Below, piece after piece: positions 37,384 through 45,500 of a DNA stretch of 64,000 nt (positions are counted from its first letter, which is position 1; the number at the start of each line of letters is the position of its first letter). Below the pieces are notes generated by a model. The model had not been told where the DNA came from and did no database searches. It saw only the letters and a list, made by a program, of their open reading frames with translations. The stretch is from Sphingomonas sp. A2-49 (lineage in GTDB: Bacteria > Pseudomonadota > Alphaproteobacteria > Sphingomonadales > Sphingomonadaceae). The position numbers and the translations under genes were made by a program. The stretch is from NCBI RefSeq assembly GCF_025548555.1, contig NZ_JAJLPA010000001.1, positions 62,001 to 126,000 on the forward strand, given 5' to 3'.

Positions 37384-38208
37384 ATGCTGCTCGCGGTGGA
37401 TGCCGGCAACACCAATGTCGTGTTCGCGCTGGTCGAGGGCCGGACGGTGAAGGCGCGCTGGCGGATCGCCACCGATCCGCGCCGTACCGCGGACGAATAT
37501 GCCGTCTGGCTCAGCCAGTTGCTCGCGCTCGAGGGCTACGACCGCGCCGACGTCGATGCGGTCATCATCGCGACCGTCGTGCCGCGCGCGCTCCACAATC
37601 TCCAGGTGCTCAGCGCCAAGTATTTCCGGACCGACGCACTGGTCGCGGGCCGCGCGCCCGTCGCCTGGGGGATCGCGATCGATGTCGACGAACCCGCCAG
37701 CCTCGGCGCGGATCGCGCGGTCAATACGATCGCGGCCCATGCGCTGCACGCCGGCGACCTGATCGTCATTGACTTCGGCACCGCCACGACGTTCGACGTC
37801 AGCGATTACAGCGGCGCCTACAAGGGCGGCATCATCGCGCCCGGGATCAACCTGTCGCTGGACGCGCTGGTCAGCGCGGCGGCGAAACTGCCGCGCATCG
37901 CGATCGAGGCGCCGGCCACCGACAGCGTCATCGGGCGCAACACCGTCGACCAGATGGCCATCGGCGTCTATTTCGGCTATATCGCGATGATCGAGGGGCT
38001 GGTGGCACGCCTCAAGGCGGAGGTCGGGCGACCGGTGACGGTCATCGCCACCGGGGGCCTTGCCACCCTGTTCGAGCAGCATACCGACGTGTTCGACGTC
38101 ATCGAGCCGGACCTGACGATCCAGGGACTGGCGATCATGTACCAAAACGCCCATATCGGCTCCGACGCGCTCGCGCCGACAGGCCTGCGGGCGCCAACGG
38201 ATTTCTGA
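37384..38208 (+). CDS. coaX: type III pantothenate kinase
   Basis: 274 residues. The ASKHA-fold motifs are [16 protein letters not shown] (phosphate 1), [10 protein letters not shown] (phosphate 2) and ATGGLA (adenosine), with GADRAVNT for pantothenate. It performs the first step of CoA synthesis and, unlike CoaA, is not inhibited by CoA. It lies 10 bp after birA and 9 bp before the RNase J gene. Confidence 0.96.
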   Translation: MLLAVDAGNTNVVFALVEGRTVKARWRIATDPRRTADEYAVWLSQLLALEGYDRADVDAVIIATVVPRALHNLQVLSAKYFRTDALVAGRAPVAWGIAIDVDEPASLGADRAVNTIAAHALHAGDLIVIDFGTATTFDVSDYSGAYKGGIIAPGINLSLDALVSAAAKLPRIAIEAPATDSVIGRNTVDQMAIGVYFGYIAMIEGLVARLKAEVGRPVTVIATGGLATLFEQHTDVFDVIEPDLTIQGLAIMYQNAHIGSDALAPTGLRAPTDF

Positions 38209-38217
38209 AAGACCTCA

Positions 38218-39858
38218 ATGACCCCCAAGACCAACGAACTTCTCTTCTGCGCCCTCGGCGGCTCCGGCGAAATCGGCATGAACGTCAACCTCTACGGCCA
38301 CGCCGGCAAGTGGCTGATGGTCGATTGCGGCGTGACCTTCGCCGATGCCGCCTATCCCGGCATCGACCTCGTCCTGCCGGACCTGTCGTTCATCGAGGAC
38401 CGGATCGACGATCTGGTCGGGATCGTGCTGACGCACGGCCACGAGGACCATATCGGCGCGTTGCCGTATCTGGCCGAGGATCTGGGCGTGCCGCTGTACG
38501 CGACGCCGTTCACCGCGGGGCTGATCCGCGGCAAGCTGGAGGAAGAGGGCAACGCCAACCGCGTCAAGCTGCGCGTCATCCAGTCCGGCAAGGGGGCGCA
38601 GATCGGGCCGTTCGGCGTCAGCTTCATCGAACTGTCGCATTCGATCCCCGAACCCAATGCTCTGGTCATCGAGACCAAGGCGGGACGCGTGTTCCACACC
38701 GGCGACTGGAAGCTCGATCCGACGCCGGTGATCGGCAAGCCGGTGAGCGCCGAGCAGCTGACCCGCATCGGCGACGCGGGCGTCGACGTGCTCGTCTGCG
38801 ATTCGACGAACGTCTTCAATGCCGAGGCATCGGGCTCGGAAGCGTCCGTTCGCCGCGGGCTGGCCGAGCAGGTCGCCAAGGCGAAGGGCCGTGTGCTCGT
38901 CACCACCTTCGCCTCCAACGCCGCACGGCTGCACACGCTCGGCGAAGTGGCGCGTGAGACGGGGCGCAAATTGTGCGTCACCGGGCGGTCGCTCGACCGC
39001 ATCCTGAAGGTCGCACGCGCGACCGGCTATCTGACCGATTTCCCCGAGACGGTCGATCCCGACACGGCGATGCGCCTGCCCAAGAACAAGGTGCTGATCG
39101 TCGCGACCGGCGGGCAGGGCGAACCGCGCGCGGCGCTGGCGCGGGTCGCCGACGGATCGCACACGATCCGTCTCGATCTGGGCGACACCGTGATCTTTTC
39201 GTCGAAGCAGATCCCAGGCAACGAGGTCGCGATCGGCAAGATCCAGAACACGCTGGCGGGCAAGGGCGTGGTGATGATTACCGAGCGTCAGGCGCACGTC
39301 CACGTCTCTGGCCACCCCGGCCGGCCGGAACTGGCGCAGATGTACAAATGGATCCGTCCCGAGGTGCTGATCCCGGTGCACGGCGAGATGCGCCACATGA
39401 TGGAGCATGCCCGTTTTGCGCTCTCCCAAGGCATCCCGCAGTCGCTGGTGCAGAGCGACGGCGACATCGTCCGGCTGCTGCCCGGCAAGGCGGAAAAGAT
39501 CGGCAATGCGGCGGTCGGGCGACTGGTTCTCGACGGCGACGTGATCCTGCCGGCGGATAGATCGACGATCAACGAGCGTCGCAAGCTTGCGATCAACGGC
39601 CAGATCTCGGTCGCGGTGGCGATCGGTCGCGACGGCCGCCCGATCGGCCGGCCGCAGATCCGCGTCAACGGCATCCCGGTCGAGGAAGACCGGATCGCCT
39701 TCGTCGAGGACGCGGCCGAGGCCGCAGCCGAGGCGATGAAGAGCAAGCGGGGCGATTTCGATCGCCGTCGCGAGGATATCCGGCTGGCGGTACGCCGCGT
39801 CGCGACGCGCTGGACCGGCAAGAAGCCGATCGTCGACGTGCTGATCGTCGAGGGCTGA
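38218..39858 (+). CDS. rnj: ribonuclease J
   Basis: 546 residues. A metallo-beta-lactamase fold with LTHGHEDHIGALPY, a beta-CASP domain (ATGGQGEPRAALARVADG and SGHPGRPELAQM) and the C-terminal domain starting near 470. RNase J has 5'-to-3' exo- and endonuclease activity and takes part in rRNA and mRNA maturation in alphaproteobacteria. The start ATG is 10 bp after coaX. Confidence 0.95.
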   Translation: MTPKTNELLFCALGGSGEIGMNVNLYGHAGKWLMVDCGVTFADAAYPGIDLVLPDLSFIEDRIDDLVGIVLTHGHEDHIGALPYLAEDLGVPLYATPFTAGLIRGKLEEEGNANRVKLRVIQSGKGAQIGPFGVSFIELSHSIPEPNALVIETKAGRVFHTGDWKLDPTPVIGKPVSAEQLTRIGDAGVDVLVCDSTNVFNAEASGSEASVRRGLAEQVAKAKGRVLVTTFASNAARLHTLGEVARETGRKLCVTGRSLDRILKVARATGYLTDFPETVDPDTAMRLPKNKVLIVATGGQGEPRAALARVADGSHTIRLDLGDTVIFSSKQIPGNEVAIGKIQNTLAGKGVVMITERQAHVHVSGHPGRPELAQMYKWIRPEVLIPVHGEMRHMMEHARFALSQGIPQSLVQSDGDIVRLLPGKAEKIGNAAVGRLVLDGDVILPADRSTINERRKLAINGQISVAVAIGRDGRPIGRPQIRVNGIPVEEDRIAFVEDAAEAAAEAMKSKRGDFDRRREDIRLAVRRVATRWTGKKPIVDVLIVEG

Positions 39859-39865
39859 CCGGACC

Positions 39866-40150
39866 ATGAAGTGGACGTCGATGCTGGCGATCTACGTCCT
39901 CTTCTGGGCGTTCTCGGTGTTTCTCGTGCTGCCCTGGGGCGTCCGCACCACGCATGAGGCGGGGGGCAGCTTCGTGGCGGGGCAGGCGGAAAGCGCTCCG
40001 CACGAATTCCGGCTGGCGCGGCTGGCGGGGCGCGTGACGATCGTCGCGACCCTGCTGTTCGGGCTGTTCGTCGCCAATTACCATTTCGGCTGGGTCACAC
40101 CGCGGATGCTCGACCTGTTCGACCGCGAAGCCGTCTATAACGCGCAATAG
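39866..40150 (+). CDS. DUF1467 family membrane protein
   Basis: 94 residues with two membrane spans (about 5-25 and 54-74) and the family block VLPWGVRTTHEAG. DUF1467 proteins follow the RNase J gene in many alphaproteobacteria; the function is unknown. ATG 39866 is 8 bp after rnj and the operon ends with the hairpin at 40158. Confidence 0.88.
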   Translation: MKWTSMLAIYVLFWAFSVFLVLPWGVRTTHEAGGSFVAGQAESAPHEFRLARLAGRVTIVATLLFGLFVANYHFGWVTPRMLDLFDREAVYNAQ

Positions 40151-40157
40151 CTGCCGG

Positions 40158-40185
40158 CCCCGGATGACAGCGGTTTCATCCGGGG
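40158..40185 (+). terminator. hairpin at the end of the nuo-rnj transcript
   Basis: CCCCGGATGA (40158-40167) pairs perfectly with TCATCCGGGG (40176-40185) around the loop CAGCGGTT. The T-run is missing, as is common in high-GC genomes. It comes 8 bp after the DUF1467 stop. Confidence 0.55.
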
Positions 40186-40270
40186 ATCACCATCGCGGCG
40201 GGTGCGCGGGCGTATCGGCGACACCGGCCCCGTCACCGTCGGCGGGGCTCCGGTCAGAGGACGCGCCGCC

Positions 40271-40429
40271 GTGAACCACGCTACCTTGCAGACCCTCGAC
40301 CTGCTGTCCCGCGCGCTGCGGCTGATGGATCAGGAGGGCAAGCACCACGTCGCAGCCCGCATCGCGATGGCGATCGACGATCTCCGCCCGCCGACCGTCG
40401 TCGGCGGCGCGCCCCCGACGCGGAACTGA
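40271..40429 (+). CDS. small helical protein of unknown function
   Basis: 52 residues if read from GTG 40271, behind AGAGGA. The helix NHATLQTLDLLSRALRLMDQEGKHHVAARIAMAIDDL is amphipathic in its two halves (quoted halves: LQTLDLLSRALRLMDQEG and HHVAARIAMAIDDL). I know similar short unnamed proteins in sphingomonads but no function. A GTG at 40202 would add 23 low-complexity residues. It converges on the large gene that follows, with 5 bp between stops. Confidence 0.55.
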   Translation: MNHATLQTLDLLSRALRLMDQEGKHHVAARIAMAIDDLRPPTVVGGAPPTRN

Positions 40430-40434
40430 TCCGG

Positions 40435-42750
40435 TCAGCGCAGGCGTTCGATCGCCTGCGCCAGCGCCACGTACAATTTGCCCATGTCGGACGACAGCAG
40501 CGTGACGCTCAGCGGCGATCCGTCGCGCTGCGCCAGCACGGTGCGCAGCATCCCCTCGAAGTCGTGGATGTAGCGGTTGACCGTCTGGCGGAACGCGCCG
40601 TCGTCGTCGTAGAGACGGGCGATGTCGCGGGCATCGCCGGGTTCGAGCACGCGGACCGCACGCCGGGTGAAGACGCCGCGATCCCCCTTCAGATAGGCCG
40701 CCCAGGCGCTGTCCGACACTTCCGGTGCGAACGCCTTGGTGATGTCGATCGAGGCGGAATGCAGCGATTCGATCAGCAGCGAGGCACGCCGCGCGAAGGT
40801 GTCGTGCTCGGCTTCCTCGCGTTCGTTGCGGGCATCCTCCATCCGCGCCTCGACTACCGCGGTCGAATCGACGATCCGCTGTACCTGTTGGGACAGCTGT
40901 TCGGTCGCGCGGGTGGTGGCATTGACCGCGTGGCCGGCCGCATCGGCGATCGCGCGGACCTGCCGCTCGACGGTGTCGCTGGTCGCGCGCCGCATCGCTT
41001 CCGCGCTCGCCTGTCCCAGCTGGCCCGCGGCCTCCGGGATCACCGTCGCCAGCGTTTCGCGCGCCTTGTCCGCGGCGACCGCGGCGGTATCGCGCACCCG
41101 CAGCAACGCATCGACGAGCCTCGGCGCGGCTTCCTCCGCGAAGCGGTGCGTGCGATCGATGGTCTCGTCGACCATCAGGCCGAGGGCGTCGGCCTTCGTC
41201 CGGCCATCGGTCAACGTCTGGAGCAAGGTGCCGGACAGCGTGTCGAGCGTACGGCGCTGTTCGGCGATGACGCCGGCGATCGCCTCGATCGCGTCGTGCG
41301 TGCTCTCCGCCGCGGTGACCAGCGCGAGCAGCTCGGGCTTTGCGGCGACGACGACCTGTTTGCTGGCGAGCACCTTGGTATCGAGCCGCGCCAGGGCGTC
41401 GGGCAGCGTCTCGTCGATCTCGCGCGCCGCCGCGTCGAGCGCGATCAGCAGCGATTCGGTAGTCCCGATCGTCCGCGTCGCCATGGCGTCGCCGGTGCGG
41501 AGCGCCTCGGTCATCGCATCCGCCGATCCGCCCAGCGCGCTGATCGAGGCGGCGAGCAGCTGCGAGCGTTCGAACCCCTGGACGTGGAGCGTCTCCAGCC
41601 GCGTCTCGACCTGACCGATCCCGGCGTCGAGCCCGGCGAGCAGCGATTCGCTCGCCGCGCGCTGATCCTGCAGGCGTATCGAGACGCGGTCGATGACGTC
41701 CTCGACCGCGGCGATCCGCGCCGCCATCGCGTCGGCGCTGTCGTGTGCGGCGCTGTCGAGCGCGGCCTGGTTCGCGCGCAGCATGGCCAGCATCGCCTCG
41801 CCCTGCGCGGCGATGCCCTTGCGCGCCTCGTCCACCGCATCCGCGGTGCGGCCGAGCAGCGCGTCGACCGCATGCGACATGTCGCCGGTCACCGCCTCCA
41901 GCCGCGCGCCGGCGGTCTCGCTGGTCGCTTCCATCCGCGCGATATGGGCGGCGAGCTTCTGCGCGGCACTGCCCGTGACGATGTCCGCCTCGCGCCCGCG
42001 CTCGACGAGCGCGGCGAGCCGCGCCTCGAGCGCCGCGGCATGTTCGCCTGCGGCAAGGCCGGTATTTTCCAGCAGGCGCTGCGTGTCCGCGATCTCCGCC
42101 TGCGCGCGCGGCAGCGAGGCGAGCAGGACGCCGAGCGTCGTCTGCGCATCCGCCGCGGCCTGCGCCAGCGTATGGGCATGGGCATCGGCCTGGCCGATCT
42201 CCAGTGCGATGCCGCGGCCGACCGCGGCGAGCCGTTCGTTGGCGCCGTCACCCATCGCCATCAGCGTGGTGACCTGATCCGCCAGCTGGCGGCGATTGGC
42301 GTCGAGCGACCGCGACAGGACGGCGACGGTCCGTTCGAGCGCCGCGGCCTCGACCCGCATCGCCTGCGCGGTCGTGCCGAACCGCCGGGCCTCGCGCCGG
42401 CTGGTGCGCATCGCGAGGAGATACACGATGCCGATCAGTGCCGGGACCACCGCCAGCGCCGCGACGAACTGGACGAGACCGACGGGATCGAGCGTCGCGA
42501 GCTGCGCGCGCGCGATCCACAGCATGCCGCCGAGCCACAGCACGCAGGCGATCGCCGCCGCGATCGCGCGGATCCGGCCGCCGCCGGGCGCGTCGGCTTC
42601 GACGACACCATGCGTCCACGCCATGTCGTCGTCGGCGACGCCGTCGTCCGCCGACTGGCCCGCCGGCACATAATCACCCATCGTCTCGTGGTCTCCATGG
42701 CCGCGCAGGTCGCTGTTGGGCGCCGCATCAGCCCGCATGTCGATAATCAT
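40435..42750 (-). CDS. large membrane-anchored coiled-coil protein, TipN-like
   Basis: 771 residues. An acidic N-terminal tail (1-58) precedes two membrane spans (about 60-80 and 88-112), after which residues 115-660 are an almost unbroken Ala/Glu/Arg-rich coiled coil, and a compact C-terminal part (about 665-771, DTFARRASLLIESLHSASID onward) is the most conserved-looking. Two N-terminal spans with a long coiled coil is the plan of Caulobacter TipN, a new-pole marker that places the division plane and flagellum; the size is similar. The assignment is by architecture, not identity. Other membrane coiled-coil scaffolds remain possible. Confidence 0.6.
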   Translation of the reverse strand: MIIDMRADAAPNSDLRGHGDHETMGDYVPAGQSADDGVADDDMAWTHGVVEADAPGGGRIRAIAAAIACVLWLGGMLWIARAQLATLDPVGLVQFVAALAVVPALIGIVYLLAMRTSRREARRFGTTAQAMRVEAAALERTVAVLSRSLDANRRQLADQVTTLMAMGDGANERLAAVGRGIALEIGQADAHAHTLAQAAADAQTTLGVLLASLPRAQAEIADTQRLLENTGLAAGEHAAALEARLAALVERGREADIVTGSAAQKLAAHIARMEATSETAGARLEAVTGDMSHAVDALLGRTADAVDEARKGIAAQGEAMLAMLRANQAALDSAAHDSADAMAARIAAVEDVIDRVSIRLQDQRAASESLLAGLDAGIGQVETRLETLHVQGFERSQLLAASISALGGSADAMTEALRTGDAMATRTIGTTESLLIALDAAAREIDETLPDALARLDTKVLASKQVVVAAKPELLALVTAAESTHDAIEAIAGVIAEQRRTLDTLSGTLLQTLTDGRTKADALGLMVDETIDRTHRFAEEAAPRLVDALLRVRDTAAVAADKARETLATVIPEAAGQLGQASAEAMRRATSDTVERQVRAIADAAGHAVNATTRATEQLSQQVQRIVDSTAVVEARMEDARNEREEAEHDTFARRASLLIESLHSASIDITKAFAPEVSDSAWAAYLKGDRGVFTRRAVRVLEPGDARDIARLYDDDGAFRQTVNRYIHDFEGMLRTVLAQRDGSPLSVTLLSSDMGKLYVALAQAIERLR

Positions 42751-42849
42751 GGAACCCCCGTTCGTCGGGGCCGAGCTTAACCGCGTTCACCATCGTCATA
42801 AAGCGAAACCGCAACGATCGGTTAAGCACCGTCGCGCTACAGCCTCGCT

Positions 42850-43140
42850 ATGGCTTATGATCCGGGTGCGATCGATGCGGCGCTGGCCGCTGCGGTGGGT
42901 GACGAGCCCGGTTTGATCGCGGAGCTGCGTCTGGCGTTCGTAGAGAGCGCGCAGCGGGCACTGGCGGCGATGGAGGCGGCGACCGGCCGCGACGAATGGC
43001 GCGATGCCGCGGCCCGGCTGAAGGGGCTGGCGGCGAGTTTCGGCGCGGTGCGGCTGATGGCGCTGGCCGGCGAGGCCGCGGACGCGCCGCAGGATGCGCC
43101 GACGATCGCGCGGCTGCGGCGATCGGTCGCCCGCCTGTAG
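42850..43140 (+). CDS. Hpt-like protein lacking the phospho-histidine
   Basis: 96 residues in the helical pattern of an Hpt domain. The motif region reads WRDAAARLKGLAASFGA, where active Hpt domains have AHxLKGxAxxxGA; the His is Ala (residue 55). Fold residues (Leu-Lys-Gly, Ala, Phe-Gly) are kept. It cannot relay phosphate in the usual way and may act as a docking or blocking partner. The ATG at 42850 begins 99 bp after the divergent coiled-coil gene, and the region between must carry both promoters. Confidence 0.7.
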   Translation: MAYDPGAIDAALAAAVGDEPGLIAELRLAFVESAQRALAAMEAATGRDEWRDAAARLKGLAASFGAVRLMALAGEAADAPQDAPTIARLRRSVARL

Positions 43141-43200
43141 GCCCCGTGCCGGATGTCTGGCCCCTAGGCAGCGCCCGCTTCACCCCCTAACAGCCGGGTA

Positions 43201-44382
43201 ATGCTCGCCGGCCTTCTCTTCGCCATCCACGACGCGGACGACAGGCCCGCGATGCTGACCGCGACGCTGCCCTTCGGCGGTGTGACGCTGATCGAATATC
43301 AGGCGCGGCTGCTGATCGCCGCGGGCGCGTCGCAGCTCGTCATCATGGTGGCGCGGCTGACCCCCGAGCTGCTCGGCGCGATCAACCGCATCGGCAAGCG
43401 CGGCGTGGCGGTCGATACCGTGCGCACCGCGGCCGAAGCGGCGGCGAAGCTGCATCCGCTCGCGCGCGTGTTGATGCTCGCCGATGGCCTGACCTCCACC
43501 GCGGACACCGTCGCCGCCCTCGCCGGGGAGGGCGGCGACGCGCTCCTCGTCCTGCCCGAAGACCAGACCGCAGCGCAGTACGAGCGCGTCGGCGGGGGCA
43601 TGGTCTGGGCAGGTATCGCCCGACTCGATCCGCGCCGGCTGGGCGAGCTGGCGACGATGCCACGCGACTATGACGTGCAATCGACGCTGATCCGGCTCGC
43701 GTCGCAGGCGCGCGCCGTCCACGTCCTGTTGCCGAGGGATGCGATCCGCGGCGGCCATGGCGTCGGCCATTCGGGCACCGCGCTCGAGGCGCGCGGCCGA
43801 ACGGTGATGGCGGCGATGGTGTCCGGGCGCAGTGGCTGGTTCGAGCGGTTCGTCACCGCGCCGCTCGCGCGGCTGGTCATCCCGCTGCTCGTGCCGGGGA
43901 CGGTGCCGGTCGCCGCGGTCGCCGCGGGCGCCAGTGCGGTCGGCCTGCTCGGGCTGGCGCTGGTCGGTTACGCCCAGCCCGTCGCGGGACTGCTGTTGAC
44001 GGCGCTCGGCGCGATCGGGCTGTCGCTGGGCGGCGTGCTCGCCGACCTGCGAGACGAATCGGTTGCACAGCGCTGGCTGCATGCCGCCGCGGGGGTGCTG
44101 CCGGCGCTTGCCGTGCTGCTTTATGGTCACGCCGCGACGGATGTGCACGGCGATGCCGCGCCGCTGGTGCTGGCGATCGGCCTGGTCCTCCTCGGCGTCC
44201 TCGGCGAACGGGCGCGCGGGCTGGCGCCGCGGCGGCTGTGGTGGGGCAGTGCGCCTGCCTATCTGTCGCTGGTCTGGCTGGGGTCGCTGCTGTCGTCGCC
44301 GATGGCAGGGCTGTCGCTGGCGACGGTCTATGCCGGTTCCACTCTGGCCGCCGCGATCGAACGATTGCGGCGCCAGCCTTAG
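43201..44382 (+). CDS. nucleotidyltransferase/CDP-alcohol-transferase-like membrane protein, degenerate
   Basis: 393 residues in two parts. Residues 1-205 look like a sugar-nucleotidyltransferase Rossmann domain (LPFGGVTLIEYQARLLIAAGASQLVIMV), but the start lacks the GxGTRL loop and reads AIHDADDRPAML. Residues 215-390 have several membrane spans beginning FVTAPLARLVIPLLVPGTVP, as in CDP-alcohol phosphotransferases, but the DxxDGxxAR motif is absent (LSLGGVLADLRDES in its place). Fused enzymes of this kind exist in inositol-phosphodiester synthesis. Here both catalytic motifs seem lost. ATG 43201. Confidence 0.6.
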   Translation: MLAGLLFAIHDADDRPAMLTATLPFGGVTLIEYQARLLIAAGASQLVIMVARLTPELLGAINRIGKRGVAVDTVRTAAEAAAKLHPLARVLMLADGLTSTADTVAALAGEGGDALLVLPEDQTAAQYERVGGGMVWAGIARLDPRRLGELATMPRDYDVQSTLIRLASQARAVHVLLPRDAIRGGHGVGHSGTALEARGRTVMAAMVSGRSGWFERFVTAPLARLVIPLLVPGTVPVAAVAAGASAVGLLGLALVGYAQPVAGLLLTALGAIGLSLGGVLADLRDESVAQRWLHAAAGVLPALAVLLYGHAATDVHGDAAPLVLAIGLVLLGVLGERARGLAPRRLWWGSAPAYLSLVWLGSLLSSPMAGLSLATVYAGSTLAAAIERLRRQP

Positions 44383-44417
44383 CGCGATTTTAATGATGAA
44401 AGGCTAGGCGTCAGACC

Positions 44418-45500
44418 ATGTCGGTCGGACAGGATCACGCGGAGCGCTCGTCGCTCGGCACCCGCATCAGCGCTGCTCGCCGCCTCGGCGCGCTGGCGGA
44501 CCTGCGCCTGTCGGCGGCGATCGACGATCTGTTCCGGTCCGACGCAGGCGCGCTCGACGAGCGGCTGCGGCTGACGCTGCGCACCACGATCGCCGGGATC
44601 GTCACGGGCATCGAAACCGATTTGCGCCGGCATGCCGCGCGCGTGCTGGCCGGACGCGGCGCGGATGCGCTGGCGGAGCGGGTGTTGCAGGGGCGGACCG
44701 ACGTCGTCCTGCGATTGTCGCGCGCGGGGCTGATCCGCGACCGCCTGCTGATGGACGAGCTGATCGCGCAGGTTCGCTGCGACCTGCTGGCCGAGGGACT
44801 GCCACCCGCGGTCGCCGGATCGCGGCAGGCGAGCGTGCTGGTCCGGCTGGCCGAGGTCGACGATCCCGTGGTCGCGGCGGCAGCGCGCGCGCTGCTCGCG
44901 GCGGACGCGGGCCGGCGCACCGCGAGCGAGGCGGGCGGGATATCGCCCGGCCGGCTGAGCGCGGAACGCCATCACCAGCTGATATGGTGGGTCGCCGCGG
45001 CGATCCGCGGGGACGACGACGTCGAGATCGATCATGCGATCGTGCTCGCCGCGCAGCGCAGCCTCGCTGCGCACGACGAGGGGCAGCGGCCCGAAGCGCT
45101 GGCGGTACGACTCGCCGCGGCGATCGACGCGCGGCCCGACGAGGTCGGCGACCTGCTGATCGAATCGCTCGGCGACCGGCGGCTGGTGCTGTTCGTCGCG
45201 GTGCTCGGCCGGGCGATCGGCCTCGATTTCGACGCGACGCTCGGCATCGTGCTGGAGCCCGAGGGCGACCGGCTGTGGCTAGCGCTGCGTGCGGCGGGGC
45301 TCGACCGGCCGTCGATCGCCCGCATCGCGCTGGCGCTCGCCGATGCCGATCCGCGTCGCGACATCGAAACCTTCGCGGACGACCTCGATGACATCGCCAC
45401 CGTCCCCGACGACGCGGCGCGATCCGCGCTCGCGCCGCTCGCCCTGCACCGCGACCTGCGGCTGGCGATCGACGCGCTCGCGCGCGAGGCCGCGCGATGA
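44418..45500 (+). CDS. DUF2336-like helical protein
   Basis: 360 residues, nearly all short helices in a HEAT-like rhythm, for example LRLTLRTTIAGIVTGIETDL, VVLRLSRAGLIRDRLLMDEL and RLVLFVAVLGRAIGLDFD. This fits DUF2336, a domain found in alphaproteobacteria beside signalling genes, with no known function. No membrane span or catalytic motif is seen. ATG 44418; its stop overlaps the start of the kinase-like gene (ATGA), so the two are made together. Confidence 0.65.
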   Translation: MSVGQDHAERSSLGTRISAARRLGALADLRLSAAIDDLFRSDAGALDERLRLTLRTTIAGIVTGIETDLRRHAARVLAGRGADALAERVLQGRTDVVLRLSRAGLIRDRLLMDELIAQVRCDLLAEGLPPAVAGSRQASVLVRLAEVDDPVVAAAARALLAADAGRRTASEAGGISPGRLSAERHHQLIWWVAAAIRGDDDVEIDHAIVLAAQRSLAAHDEGQRPEALAVRLAAAIDARPDEVGDLLIESLGDRRLVLFVAVLGRAIGLDFDATLGIVLEPEGDRLWLALRAAGLDRPSIARIALALADADPRRDIETFADDLDDIATVPDDAARSALAPLALHRDLRLAIDALAREAAR

